Source of the DNA: Chenopodium formosanum
Lineage: Eukaryota > Streptophyta > Magnoliopsida > Caryophyllales > Amaranthaceae
Assembly (NCBI GenBank): GCA_024500155.1
Contig: CM044862.1
Coordinates: 44,526,001 to 44,590,000, forward strand
Direction of reading: 5' to 3'
DNA: 64,000 nt
Both the position numbers and the translations under genes were made by a program. The notes beneath the pieces were generated by a model. The model had not been told where the DNA came from. It worked only from the letters and a program-made list of their open reading frames with translations, and made no database searches. Positions within the stretch are counted from its first letter, which is position 1. Each line of letters starts with the position of its first letter. Below are positions 1-13,114 of the stretch, in pieces.

Positions 1-1
1 G

Positions 2-1065
2 GTTCCTGGTGGCTCGAATCAAGTTCCTGAAGCTCCTGTTGAAGAATGGAAGGATTTATTCAAAGGGAAGCTCAATGCCTAAGGGACCTCTCTGTCTTTC
101 ATTGCCCTTGAGATCAGAGATGGAAAATCGATTGCTAAGCTTAGCTCTGCTGATATTTGTGAGGGCAACAAAAAATGGGGTAATGCTCTTATCTTTTATG
201 TTGTGGGTTACTCTCCCACTATTTCTGCAGTTCATAAGTTTATTGCTGATAATTAGAGTAACATTGCTAAACCAGACATATTTTGGCATGCTGAGGGTTA
301 TTTTATAATCAATCTGAAATCTAATGATGATAAGAATGATATTCTATGTTCTGGTCCTCACATGTTCTTTGGTAAGCCAGCCATTGTTAAAGCATGGTTT
401 GACAAATTTGTTTTCCATGCTGAAATATTGAGAACTGTCCCTCTATGGATTAAGCTTCCTAATTTGCCACTGAACTGCTAGAGAGATGAAACCCTAAGAA
501 GAATTGGTAGTCTACTTGGTGCTTCAGTCTGTGCCGATGAGTGTACCTCTAGGCAGCTAAGGGTTTCGTTTACTAGGCTTCTTATTGAAATTGATGTTAC
601 TAAGGGTCTACCTAGCTGTGTGTGGGTTGAGAGCCCTGCTGGTGAATTGATTGAGATCACAGTGCATTATGAGTGGACCCTCCTTTTTGTAAGAAATGTG
701 ACAAGGTTTGGCATGACTGTTCCAAGCCTCAACCTATTAAAAAGAAGCAAAAAGGTGATCTAAAGACCACTCAAACTCAGGCTAAGAAAGTCTGGGTTCC
801 TAAAAAGATTACAAAGGTGCCTGCTGAGGTTACTAAGGTTCTTGCTCCTGTTAAGGAAGTTACACCACCCCTTCAGACTCAAAACAATGATGATTGGCAA
901 ATTCCTGGCAAGAAATCTAAGAAAAAAGCCAATAGACAGATCAATTTCCATGTCTCTAGTTCTAATGTTTACCAACCTTTGACTTTGGATTCTGATGGTG
1001 TTGAAATTGCAGATAAAACTAATGAACCTAACGGGGGTGATGGGAATCCCCCTCTAGGGTCATGA
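2..1065 (+). pseudogene. LINE-1 ORF1 remnant (DUF4283 and CCHC knuckle)
   Basis: ORF1 of plant L1 elements is the nucleic-acid-binding protein that packages the element RNA. Here the DUF4283 region is recognisable from the EEWKDLFKGKL segment onward, followed by a knuckle CKKCDKVWHDC near 691-723 and a basic Lys-rich tail ending GGDGNPPLGS. The reading frame has stops at 80 (TAA), 254 (TAG) and 479 (TAG), and a one-base loss just before the knuckle, after which 673-1065 is open. The Gly before the knuckle His, present in LINE-3, is Trp here. The 5' end lies outside the window. It is dead. Confidence 0.9.
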
Positions 1066-4000
1066 TAATTCTCTGATGGAATATTAGGGGTCTTAATGAC
1101 CCTGGGAAGGTGTCTGCTGTTAGAAAGCTACTTTCTGATCAGAAGTGTGACGTTCTTTGCCTTATTGAAACTAAAGTAAAACAGCATAATTTTGTCAAGA
1201 TTTAGAGGAAATTTGGGGTTGCTTGGACTTGATTTTCTAACAATGCTAATTCTCCAAGGGGTAGGATTTGGATAGGTTGGAAAGCTGATCTTTTCAATCT
1301 AACTGTTCTTTCTTCACAAGAACACTTAGTTCATTGTTTGTTCACCACAAAAGATCTGCAAACTCAGATTTTCATTACTTTTTTGTATGGGTTACATACT
1401 GTTCAGGATAGGCTACCTCTGTGGGCTGGTTTTAGGCAGTTGACTGGTATCTCTGGAGCCTGGTTATGTGCTTGTGATTTTAACTCTATTCTATCTTGTG
1501 CAGATAGAATTAATGAAGCTCTTGTTACTGATTATGAAACCAGGGATTTTCAGAGCTTTATTGATGATTTGGCTTTTACTGATATTAAGAGTAAGGGTTC
1601 CTTCTTCTCTTGGTGTAACAAAGCTCATAATGGTCCTAGGACTTATTCCAGAATTGATAAAGGTATTGTTAACCAGGATTGGATGGATACTTATGGGCAT
1701 GTTGAAGCTATTTATTTGCCCCCCTATCACTCTGATCACAATCCTGTTCTCTTTGATATCTTTCATTCTCAGCCTGGCAAAGGGAGACCTTTTAGGTTCC
1801 TTAACTGTCTTGATGACCATGAAAGTTTTACAGATATTGTGGATTCTGCTTGGCAATATTCTATTCCTGGTAAGTCAATGCATAAGGTTCGGTATAAACT
1901 TAAACATATTAAGACTGCTCATAAGTCTATGAACATTGAGAAATTTGGTAATGTTTCTAAGAAGGTTAAAGCTGCTCAAAATGCTCTAACTGATATTCAG
2001 CTGCAGATTATAAATGATGTTAACAGTATTTATTTGCACTCCAAGGAGCTGGAAGCTATTCAAATTGTTAAATACTGGATTATTGTTCAGGAGAGTATTT
2101 ATAGGTAGAAATCCAGAGTGGATTGGCTTCAGCTTGGTGATAGTAACAACAAATATTTTTTTGCTGTTATGAAACAAAGACAAGGAAGGAATAGGATTGA
2201 TACTCTTTTTACTAGTGATGGCACTTTACTGAAAACTCCTGCTGCTATTGAAGAAGAAATCACAGGTTTTTATAAAGCACTTCTTGGCTCCAATGCTGAT
2301 TACCTCCCTGGGGTTGATCTTAGCACCGTGAGAAGAGGTGCTCAGCTTTCTAGAGATTCTCAGCAGTTTCTTATTGCTCCTATTTCCACTGAGGAAATTG
2401 ACTTAGCCTTGAAAGATATTGATAGCTCCAAAGCTCCTGGGATTGATGGGTTTAATTCTCACTTCTTCAAGAAAACTTGGGATGTTGTGAAAAATGATGT
2501 TTATGCTGGTGTTATGGAGTTTTTCAATACTGGTATTATGTTGAGACAATGGAACTGCACAACTATAACCTTAGTTCCTAAGGTTCAGAATCCTTCCCTT
2601 GTTAAAGATTTTAGGCCAATTGCTTGCTGTTCTGTTCTTTATAAGCTTATTTCTAAAATATTACTTTAAGGCTTGCAAATGTGATTTATGAGGTGATTAA
2701 TGGCTCTCAAGCTGGGTTTATCTCATGGAAGCATATTGGTGACAATATCTTGTTAGCCACTGAGCTTATTAAAGGATATGTGCATAAGTTTCTTTCTCCT
2801 AGGTGCATGTTGAAGATTGATTTGAAAAAAAATCTTATGACTCTGTTGAATGGGGTTTTCTGAAGACTGTTATGTCTAAGATTGGTTTTCCTAACCAATT
2901 TATTGCCTGGATTATGGCTTGTTTGTCTTTTGTCTCCTTCTCTATTTTGGTCAATGGTGTTCCTTCCAATCCTTTTCCTGCAAAGAAGGGTCTTAGGCAA
3001 GGTGATCCCATGTCTCCCTTTCTTTTTGCCATTGGAATGGAGTACCTCTCTAGATGTCTTTCTGAGCTTCAGCTGAATCCTGATTTTAATTATCACCCTA
3101 GGTGTGAGAAAATAGGGTTGACCCATCTTATGTTTGCTGATGATTTGTTGTTGTTCTCTAGAGCAGATGCTCAGTCTGTTTCTTTGCTTTTTCAAGCTTT
3201 CCCTAAGTTTTCTGAAGCTTCTGGTTTATCAGCTAACTTAGATAAAAGTGAGGTGTATTTTGGTAGGCTTCTTTATTATGAACAGGATGAGCTGAGAGAT
3301 TTGATTGGGGTTGCTCCTGGTACTATCCCATTTAAGTACTTAGGGGTTCCTCTTTCTTCTAAATAGTTGACCATTGCTCAATGCAAGCCCCTTGTTGATA
3401 AAGTGACTGTTAGGATTAATGGTTGGTCTGCTAGGCACCTCTATTATGCTGGTAGGCTCCAATGAGTCAAGAGTGTTCTGTTTGGCATACAAACTTATTG
3501 GGCTCAAATCTTCATTCTCCCTAAAAAGATCCTAAGAGAAATTGAAGCTAGATTTAGAGCTTTCATTTGGACTGGGAAAGCTAATCCCTCAAAGAAATCC
3601 CTTGTCTCCTGGTCTCAAGTTTGTCTCCCAAAAGTTAGTGGTGGCTGGAATCTTCTTTCTCTTCCTGAGTGGAATGTTGTTGCTATCTCCAGACTTCTCT
3701 GGGATCTTGCTCATAAAGCTGATAACTTATGGGTGAAATGGGTTCATACCTATTATTTCAAAGATAAACCTTGGGGGAATAAACATGCTCCCAGGAAGTG
3801 TTCTTTGGTGCTTAGTAGAATTCTGAAATGTAGAAATGTTATTAATAATATTAGTGGTTGGGATGCTGTTAAACAAGGTGGTAAAATCAAGATTAAGAAG
3901 ATCTATTTGAAGGTTATGACTCAAGCTCCCAAAGTCCCATGGAGAAGACTCTTTTGTAATAATTCTGCCACCCCTAAGAGCTTGTTCATTCTTTGACTTG

Positions 4001-4410
4001 CTGTTAGGAACAGATTACTCACAAAAGATAGATTGAGTTCATGGAATATACAATGTGATCCTATTTGTTTCCTGTGTAATCTGTATCCTGAGTTAGTTGA
4101 GCATCCATTCTTTGAATGCAGTTTTGCTAAGGTCATTTGGGAAAGAATTTTGGCTATATTTGGGTGCAACAGGTCTATATTAAGCTTTGATGCTGAAGTT
4201 ATGTGGGTTTCTAAAATCTGCAGGAAGGATAAAGCTAAAAACAGACTGTTGGGAATGTGTTTTGCTGAAACTGTGTATCATATTTGGTTACAGAGAAACT
4301 CCTTGATCTTTACAGGAAATTGCAAATCGGGTGAAGCTGTGCTCAAAGATGTATTATTTGTTGTTGCCTGTAGATGCTCTGATTCTGACAGGAATTTGCT
4401 GAACCTGTAA
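1062..4410 (+). pseudogene. LINE-1 ORF2 remnant (endonuclease, reverse transcriptase, zf-RVT)
   Basis: ORF2 of L1 elements nicks the target and copies the element RNA into it. Its ATG (1062) overlaps the ORF1 TGA as ATGA. The endonuclease occupies about 1062-1780, with CDFN at 1473-1484 (GDFN in LINE-3) and SDHNP near 1729. The reverse transcriptase spans about 2550-3370, with PIACCSVLYK, GLRQGDPMSPFLF and the catalytic FADD at 3133-3144 intact. A Cys-rich zf-RVT segment (CDPICFLCN and EHPFFEC) lies at about 4050-4120. Stops are present at codon 5, before 1338, at 2106, at 3364, at the TGA in CCAATGAGTC near 3462 and at the TGA near 3995. Frameshifts occur near 2660 and at the A-run near 2825. 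Confidence 0.93.
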
Positions 4411-4896
4411 TTCTGTTTCTTGGGCGGTTTTGTCTTTTCTGGTGCTCAGCTTGGTGTTACCGGTCTTGAGTCCAGTTTGCTATTCTGATTTGTATTCTCA
4501 GGGTTGCTGTATTACCTCTTTTTGTTTAGTCCTATTGCTTTTTGCAGCTGAGTCTAGGTGGGGGTTCTTATCTATTATATAGTTTGTAGGACAGGTTTTT
4601 GTAGTGTGTTTTGTTTGCAGGTTTATCCTGCTCTGTGTTTCTTTTTGTGTTCCTGGGCCTGGTTTCCAGAACCCTTCCTAGAAGGTGGCTGGAAGCTTGA
4701 GCTCAAGTTGTTCTTGTCTCTTCCTCTTGAACCCTTCCTAGAAGATGGCAAGAGATTGAGCTTGAACTGTTTGGTGGTTGGTTGGCCTGTGTTTCAGGTC
4801 TTGTGAGGGTTTGGTGCTTGTTATAACTTAGCTCTTGTAAATTGTAACTTTTCCTTTTGGTAATAAATTTTTCCTATTTACCCACAAAAAAAAAAA
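4411..4896 (+). other. LINE-1 3' UTR with poly(A) signal and tail
   Basis: This is the non-coding T/G-rich tail after the ORF2 stop. It contains two short inverted repeats: CCTTC, loop CTA, GAAGG at 4673-4685, and the same with GAAGA at 4733-4745, exactly 60 bp apart. An AATAAA lies in TTGGTAATAAATTTTTCC near 4862, followed by CTATTTACC and the A tail. All four LINEs in the window share this layout. A role in recognition of the RNA by reverse transcriptase is inference. Confidence 0.8.
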
Positions 4897-7179
4897 TATT
4901 CTTTTCGAATCGGGAAAAGTTAAAACACATCCAAACAAAGCTTTTTAAAACAAAAGAAAGTCAAACACATTCAAACAAAGTTTTTTGAATCAAATGAAAG
5001 TCAAACACATTCAAAGAAATCTTTTTAAATCATATGAAAGCCAAACACATTCAAACATAGCTTTTTAAATCAAATGAAAATCTAACACATTTAAACAAAG
5101 CTTTTAGAATCAAAAGAAAGTCAAACACATTCAAATAAAAGTTTTTAATCAAATGAAAGTAAAAACACATTCAAACTAAGCTTAGTGAATGAAACGAAAG
5201 TCAAACACATTCAAACAAATCTTTTGATCGAAATACAGTCAAACACATTCAAACATAGCTTTTTGAATCAAATGAAAGTCAAACACATTCAAACAAAGCT
5301 TTTTGAACCAAATGAAAGTCAAACACATTCAAACAATGCTTTTTGAATCAACTGAAAGTCAAACACATTCAAAAAAGTTTTTTAAATCAAATGAAAGTCA
5401 AACACATACAAACAAATATTTTTAAATCATATGAAAGTTAAACATATTCAAACATAGCTTTTTTAATAAAATAAAAGTCAAACACATTTAAACAAAGTAG
5501 TTTGAATAAAATTGAAAGTCAAACACATTCAAATAAATCTTTTTGGATCGAAATACACTCAAACACATTCAAACATAGCTTTTTGAATCAAATGAAAGTC
5601 AAATACATTCAAACAAAGCTCTATGAATCAAATGAAAATCAAACACATTCAAATAAATCTTTTACAATCAAATGAAAGTCAAACACATTCAAACAAATCT
5701 TTTTAGATCGAAATTTAGCCAAACAAATTCAAACAAAGCTTTAAGAATCAAAAGAAAGTTAAACACATTCTAACAATTCTTTTTGATTTGAAAAAAAGTA
5801 AAACACATTCAAATAAAGTTTTTTGAATCAAAAGAAAGTCAAACACATTCAAACAAAGCTTTTTAAATCAAAAGAAAGTCAAAGATTTAAACAAAGCTGT
5901 ATTAATCAAAATAAAGTCAAACACATTCAAACATAGCTTTTTGAATCAAATGAAAGTCAAACACATTCAAACAATGCTTTTTGAATCAAATGAAAGTAAA
6001 ACACATTCAAACTAATCTTTTTAGATCGAAATACAGTCAAACACATTCAAACAAAGCTTTATGAATCTAAAGAAAGTCAAACACATTCTAAAAATTCTAT
6101 TTCAGTCGAAAAAAAAGTAAAACACATTCAAACAAAGTTTTTATAATCAAAACAAAGTCAAACACATTCAAACAAAGATTTATTAATCAAAATAAAGTCA
6201 AACATGTTCAAAAAATGCTTTTTGAATAAAATGAAAACCAAATACATTCAAACAATTCTTTTTGAATCAAAAAAAAGTAAAACACATTCAAACAAAGCTT
6301 TTTGAATCAAAAGAAAGTCAAACACATTCAAACAAGCTTTTTAAATCAAATGAAAGTCAATCACATTCAAACATAGCTTTTTAAATCAAATGAAAGTCAA
6401 ACACATTCAAACAAAGCTTTTTGAATCAAACGAAAGTCAAACACATTAAAACAAAGCTTTTTTAAACAATTGAATGTCATATACATTCAAACAAAGCTTT
6501 TTGAATCAAATGAAATTCAAACATATTCAAACAAAGTTTTTTGTATCAAATGAAAGTCAAACACATTCAAATAAATCTTTTTGGATCGAAAAACAGTCTA
6601 ATACATTCAAACAAAGCTTTATGAATCAAAAGAAATTCAAACACAATCTAACACGTCTTTTTGAATTGAAAAAAAAAACACATTCCAATAAAGTTTTTTT
6701 AATCAAAAGAAAGTCAAACACATTCAAACAAAGCTTTTTGAATCAAATGAAAGTCAAACACATTCAAATAAAGCTTTTTGAATCAAAAAAAAGTCAAACA
6801 CATTCAAACAAAATTTTTATAATCAAAACAAAGTCAAACACATTCAAACAAAGATTTATTAATCAAAATAAAGTCAAACACGTTCAAAAAATGCTTTTTG
6901 AATAAAATGAAAATCAAATACATTCAAACAATTCTTTTTCAATCAAAAAAAGTAAAACACATTCAAACAAAACTTTTTGAATCAAAAAAAAGTCAAACAC
7001 ATTCAAACAAGCTTTTTAAATCAAATGAAAGTCAATCGCATTCAAACAAATCTTACAAAATCAAATGAAAGTCAAACACATTCAAACATATTCAAATAAA
7101 TCTTTTTGAATCGAAATAATGTCAAACAAATTCAAACAAAGCTTCTTGAATCAAATGAAAGTCAAAAACATTCAAACAA

Positions 7180-8540
7180 AGGTTTTAGAATAAAATGAAA
7201 GTCAAACACATTTAAATAAATCTTTTTAAGTCGAAATAAAGTCAAACACATACAAACAAAGCTTTTTGAATCAAATGAAAGTGAAAAACATTCAAATAAA
7301 ACTTTTTCAACCAAATTAAAGTAAAAAATATTCAAACAAATATTTCTAAATCACGTGAAAGTCAAACACATTCAAACATAGCATTTTGAAACAAATGAAA
7401 GTTAAACACATTCAAACAAATCTTTTTGGATAGAAATACAGTAAAACATATTCAAACAAATCTATATGAATCAAAAGAAAGCGAAACACATTCAAACAAT
7501 TCTTTTTGAATCGAAAAAAGTAAAAACACATTCAAACAAAGCTTTTGAAATAAAAAGAAAGTCAAACACATTCAAAAAAATCTTTTTGAATCGAAATAAA
7601 ACCAAACACGTTCAAACAAAGCTTTTTGAATCAAATGAAAGTCAAACACATTTAAACAAAGCTTTTATGAAATCAAATGAAAGTTAAACACATTCAAACA
7701 ATGCTTTTTGAATCAACTGAAAGTCAAACACATTCAAAAGAGTTTTTTGAATCAAATGAAAGTCTAACATATTCAAACAAATATTTTTAAATCATATGGA
7801 AGTCAAACATATTTAAACATAGCTTTTTGAATCAAATGAAAGTTAAACACATTTAAACAAAGCTTTTTGAATAAAATTGAAAATTGAACACATTCAAATA
7901 AATCTTTTTGGATCGAAATACAGTCAAAAACATTCAAACATAACTTTTTGAATCAAATGAAAGTCAAATACATTCAAACAAAGCTTTATGAATCAAATGA
8001 AAATAAAACACATTCAAATAAATTTTTTTGAATTAAATGAAAGTCAAACACATTTTATTAAATCTTTTTTGATTGAAATTCAGTCAAACAAATTCAAACA
8101 ATGCTTTTATAAATCAAATGAAAGTCAAACACATTCTTACAATTCTTTTTGAATAGAGAAAAAGTAAAACACATTCAAACAAAGTTTTTTAAATCAAAAG
8201 AAAGTCAAACACATTCAGATAAAGATTTTTTGAATCAAAAGAAAGTCAATCCCATTCAAACAAATCTTAAAAAATCAAATGAAAGTCAAACACATTCATA
8301 GCTTTTTGAATCAAATGAAAGGCAAACACAATCAAACATAGCTTTTTGAATCAAATGAAAGTCAAAAACATTCAAATAAATCTTTTTTAAATCGAAATAG
8401 AGTCAAACACATTAAAACAAAGCTTTTTGAATCAAATGAAAGTAAAAAAAAATTTAAACAAAGCTTTTTGAATAAAAAGAAAGTCAAACACATTCAAACA
8501 AGCTTTTTTAATCAATTGAAAATCAAACACATTCAAACAA
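7180..8540. repeat. Nested duplication inside array 1, left copy
   Basis: This stretch matches about 9370-10720, 2.19 kb downstream, monomer by monomer, including rare variants: a monomer with CTATATGAATC (7460 and 9653), CAAAAGAGTTTTTTG (7735 and 9915) and a shortened monomer CACATTCATAGC (8291 and 10473). The pair also appears in array 2, so this duplication predates the 13.2-kb one. End points are approximate. Confidence 0.75.
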
Positions 8541-9369
8541 ATCTTTCAAAATCAAATGAAAGTCAAACACATTCAGACATAGCTTTTTGAATCAAATGAA
8601 ATTCAAACACATTCAAACAAAGCTTTTGAATCAAATGAAAGACAAACATGTTCAAAAAAAGCTTTTTGAATCAAATACATTTAAACAATTCTTTTTTCAA
8701 TTCGAAAAAAGTAAAACACTCAAAGAAAGCGTTTTAAATCAAAAGAAAGACAAATACATTCAAACAAAGCTTTTTGAATCAATTGAAGGTCTAACAAATT
8801 CAAACAAATATTTTTAAATCCAATGAAAATTAAACACATTCAAACAAATCTTTTTGAATCAAAAGAAAGTCAAACACATTCGAACAAAGCATTTTGAATC
8901 AAAATAAAGACAAACAAATTCATACATAGCTTTTTGAATCAAATGAAAGTTAAACACATTCAAACAAAGCTTTTTGAATCAAATGAAAGTAAAACACATT
9001 CAAACAAATCTTTTTAGATCGAAATACAGTTAAACACATTTAAACAAATCTTTAAGAATCAAAAGAAAGTCAGACACATTCTAACAATTCTTTTTGAATC
9101 GAAAAAAAGTAAAAACCATTCAAGCAAAGTTTTTTTTAATCAAAACAAAGACAAACACATTCAAACAAAGATTTTTGAATCAAAAAAAAATTAAAACACA
9201 TTCAAACAAAAATTTTTAAATCATATAAAAGTAAAACACATTCAAACATAGCTTTTTGAATCAAATGAAAGTCAAACACATTCAAACAAATATTTTTATA
9301 TCAAAATTAAGTCAAACACATTCAAACATAGCTTTTTGAATCAAATGAGAGTAAAACACATTCAAACAA

Positions 9370-10720
9370 AGGTTTTTGAATTAAATGAAAGTCTAACACA
9401 TTCAAATAAATCTTTTTAAGTCGAAATAAAGTCAAACACATTCAAATAAAGCTTTTTGAATCAAATGAAAGTGAATCACATTCAAACAAAGCTTTTTCAA
9501 TAATATTAAAGTCAAACACATTCAAACAAATATTTCTAAATCACATAAAAGTCAAACACATTCAAATATATCTTTTTGAATCAAATGAAAGTTAAACACA
9601 TTCAAACAAATCTTTTTGGATAGAAATACAGTAAAACACATTCAAACAAATCTATATGAATCAAAAGAAAGTGAAACACAAACAATTCTTTTTGAATCGA
9701 AAAAAGTAAAAACACATTCAAACAAAGCTTTTGAATCAAAAGAAAGTCAAACACATTCAAAAAAATCTTTTTGAATCGAAATAAAGTCAAACACGTTCAA
9801 ACAAAGCTTTTTGAATCAAATGAAAGTCAAACACATTTAAACAAAGCTTTATGAATCAAATGAAAGTTAAAAACATTCAAACAATGCTTTTTGAATCAAC
9901 TGAAAGTCAAACGCATTCAAAAGAGTTTTTTGAATCAAATGAAAGTCAAACACATTCAAATAAATATTTTTAAATCATATGGAAGTCAAACATATTCAAA
10001 CATAGCTTTTTGAATCAAATGAAAGTTAAACACATTTAAACAAAGCTTTTTGAATCAAATTGAAAGTTGAACACATTCAAATAAATCTTTTTGGATCGAA
10101 ATACAGTCAAACACATTCAAACATAACTTTTTGAATCAAATGAAAGTCAAATACATTCAAACAAAGCTTTATGAATCAAATGAAAATCAAACACATTCAA
10201 ATAAATCTGTTTGAATTAAATGAAAGTCAAACACATTTAAACAAATCTTTTTTGATTGAAATTCAGTCAAACAAATTCAAACAATGCTTTATAAATCAAA
10301 ATAAAGTCAAACACATTCTTACAATTCTTTTTGAATAGAGAAAAAGTAAAACACATTCAAACAAAGTTTTTTAAATCAAAAGAAAGTCAAACACATTCAG
10401 ACAAAGATTTTTGAATCAAAATAAAGTCAATCCCATTCAAACAAATCTTAAAAAATCAAATGAAAGTCAAACACATTCATAGCTTTTTAAATCAAATGAA
10501 AGTCAAACACATTCAAACAAAGCTTTTTGAATTAAATGAAAGTCAAACACATTCAAATAAATCTTTTTGAATCGAAATAGAGTCAAACACTTTAAAACAA
10601 AGCTTTTTGAATCAAATGAAATTCAAACAAATTCAAACAAAGCTTTTTGCATAAAAAGAAAGTCAAACACATTCATACAAGCTTTTTTAATTAATTGAAA
10701 ATCAAACACATTCAAACAAA
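9370..10720. repeat. Nested duplication inside array 1, right copy
   Basis: This is the right copy of the 2.19-kb-spaced duplication. Relative to its counterpart in array 2, it contains an extra monomer near 9565-9604 and another near 10395-10434, and lacks six bases near 9680. The differences in units of 40 bp point to unequal exchange or slippage between monomers. Confidence 0.7.
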
Positions 10721-13004
10721 GCGTTTTGAACCAAATGAAAGTCAAACAATTTCAAATAAATCTTTTTCAATTAAAATAAAGTCAAACACATTCAAACAAA
10801 GCTTTTTGAACTAAATGAAAGTCAAACACATTCAAACAAATCTTTCAAAATCAAATGAAAGTCAAACATATTCAAACAAAGCTTTATGAATCAAAAGGAA
10901 TTCAAACACATTCAAACAAAGTTTTTATAATCAAAACAAAGTCAAACACATTCAAACAAAGATTTTTGAATTAAATGAAAATCAAACACATTCAAGCAAA
11001 TATTTTTAAATTAAATGAATGTCAAACACATTCAAACATAGCTTTTTGAATCAAATGAAAGTCAAACACATTCAAACAAAGCTTTTTAATTCAAATGAAA
11101 GTCAAACACATTCAAACAAATATTTTTATATCAAAATTAAGTCAAACATATTTAAACATAACTTTTTGAATCAAATGAAAGTTAAACACATTCGACCAAA
11201 GCTTTTTGAATCAAATGATAATCTTACACGTTCAAAAAAAGCTTTTTGAATAAAATGAAAATCAAATACATTCAAAAAATTCTTTTTAAATCGAAAAAAG
11301 TAAAATGCATTCAAATAAGCTTTTTGAATCAAATGAAAGTCAATCACATTCAAACAAATCTTTCAAAATCAAATGAAAGTCAATCACATTCAAACATATT
11401 CAAATAAATCTTTTTGAATCGAAATAAAGTCAAACAAATTCAAACAAAGCTTTTTGAATCAAATGAAAATCAAACACATTTAAACGAATCTTTTTGAATC
11501 AAATGAACTTTAAACACATTCAAACAAATCTTTTTGGATCGAAATACAGTCAAACACGTTCAATCAAATCGATATGAATCAAAAGAAAGTCAAACACATT
11601 CAAACAATTCTTTTTGAATCGAAAAAAGTAAAAAATCATTCAAACAAAGCTTTTTGAATCAAAAGAAAGTCAATCACATTTAAACAAACCTTTTTGAATC
11701 AAATGAAAGTCAAACACTTTCAAATAAATCACTTTGAATTGAAATAAATTCAAACACATTCAAAAAAACTTTTTGAATCAAATGAAAGTCAAACACGTTC
11801 AAACAAAGGTTTTTAATCAAATGAAAGTCAAACACGTTCAAACAAATCTTTCAAAATCAAATGAAAGTCAAACACATTCAAACAAAGCCTTATAAATCAA
11901 AAGAAAGTCAAACACATTATAGCAATTCTTTTTGAATCGAAAAAAAGTAAAACACATTCAAACAAAGTTTTTTTAATCAAAACAAAGTCAAACACATTCA
12001 AACAAAGATTTTTAAATTAAATGAAAATCAAACACATCTAAACAAATATTTTTAAATCATATGAAAGTCTAACACATTCAAACATAGCTTTTTGAATCAA
12101 ATGAAAGTCAAACACATTCAAACAAAGCTTTTTGAATTAAGTGAAAGTCAAACACATTCAAACAAACCTTTTTATATCAAAATAAAGTCAAACACATTCA
12201 AACATAGTTTTTTTAATCAAATAAAAGTCATACATATTCAAACAAAGCTTTTTAATTCAATTGAAAGTCAAACACATTCAAATCAATTTTTTTGGATCAA
12301 AATAAAATCAAATACTTTCAAATAAAGCATTTTCAATCAACTGAAAGTCAAAAACATTAAATAAATCTTTTTGAATAAAAATAAAGTCAAACACATTCAA
12401 ACAAAGCTTTATGAACCAAATGAAAGTCAAACACATTCAAACAAATATTTTTAAATCATATGAAAGTTAAACACATTCAAACATAGATTTTTTAATCAAT
12501 AGAAAGTCAAACACATTCATACAAAGCTTTTTGAATCAGGTGAAAGACAAACACATTCAAACAAATCTTTTTGAATCAAATGAAATTCAAACACAGTCAA
12601 ACAATTCTTTTAAAATAAAATGAAAGTCAAACACATTCAAACATAGATTTTTTAATCAAATGAAATTCAAACATATTCAAACAAAGTCTTTTGAATCTAA
12701 TGAAAGTCAAACACATTCAAATAAATCTTTTTGAATCGTAATAAAGTCAAACACATTCAAACAAAGCTTTTTGAATCAAATGAAATTTAAACACATTCAA
12801 AAAAATCTTTTTGGATCGAAATACAGTCAAACACATTCAAACAAAGATTTATGAATCAAATGAAAGTCAAACACATTGAAACAAAGGTTTTTGAATCAAA
12901 TTAAATTTAAACTCTTTTAAACAAATCTTTTTGGATCGAAATACAGTCAAACACATTCAAAAAAAGCTTTATGAATCAAAATAAAGTCAAAACACATTCA
13001 AACA

Positions 13005-13022
13005 ATTCTTTTTTAATCGGGA
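13005..13022 (+). repeat. Target-site duplication, left of LINE-2
   Basis: The sequence ATTCTTTTTTAATCGGGA matches ATTCTTTTCGAATCGGGA at 18124-18141 in 16 of 18 positions. The GGGA ending is not in the usual satellite monomer (AATCGAAA), so its presence on both sides is good evidence that this is a real duplication and not just satellite similarity. Confidence 0.85.
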
Positions 13023-13114
13023 GGAGCGTTGACTTTCAGTTGACTTTCTTTCTAGGCGTTCCATGGTGATTTGAGCTTGCTAGGTCGGGATCTTCATCTA
13101 GCTTCTTCTTCATC

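Larger units (their letters stand above)
1..4896 (+). mobile_element. LINE-1: L1-type non-LTR retrotransposon, 5' end outside the window
   Basis: The element reads ORF1, ORF2, 3' UTR, AATAAA and an 11-base A tail (4886-4896), then satellite resumes. Base 1 corresponds to base 13462 of LINE-2, so about 440 bp of 5' sequence lie upstream of the window. It carries the same stops and frameshifts as LINE-2, and only a few base differences were seen per kilobase. The 3' flank (4898-4915, ATTCTTTTCGAATCGGGA) is identical to the LINE-2 3' flank, showing that both are copies of one insertion rather than two events. The element cannot encode a working protein. Confidence 0.95.
4897..13022. repeat. 40-bp satellite, array 1 (about 8.1 kb, about 200 monomers)
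   Basis: The sequence is a head-to-tail array with a 40-bp period. Landmarks of the + strand consensus are CACATTCAAAC, AAAGCTTTTTGAATC and AAATGAAAGTC. The period is visible because every second 60-base row (120 bp, three monomers) is in the same phase. The consensus is about 72% AT, with A about twice as frequent as T. Monomer classes recur: GCTTTTTGAATCAAATG, TCTTTTTGGATCGAAATAC, ATTCTTTTTGAATCG with an A-run, and ATATTTTTAAATCATATG. The order of variants matches array 2. An internal duplication of about 2.2 kb is present (about 7180-8540 and 9370-10720). There are no genes; open frames such as 6474-6905 are repeat artefacts. Confidence 0.97.

Noticed and set aside
1491..1856. Minus-strand frame of 121 codons inside the LINE endonuclease region (also 14721-15086)
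   Set aside because: It is antisense to a recognised endonuclease, with no independent support.
6474..6905. Open frame of 143 codons, and similar ones across the arrays (for example 21625-21936, 28084-28428, 53980-54249)
   Set aside because: The 40-nt monomer has no stop in two + strand frames, and because 40 is not a multiple of 3 a frame runs through all phases every 120 bp. The predicted peptides are just the repeat translated, with no conserved start.
4897..13022. Could the array be CRISPR-like or a set of regulatory sites with spacers?
   Set aside because: There are no unique spacers between repeats; monomers are contiguous and all positions vary. The context is plant transposons.
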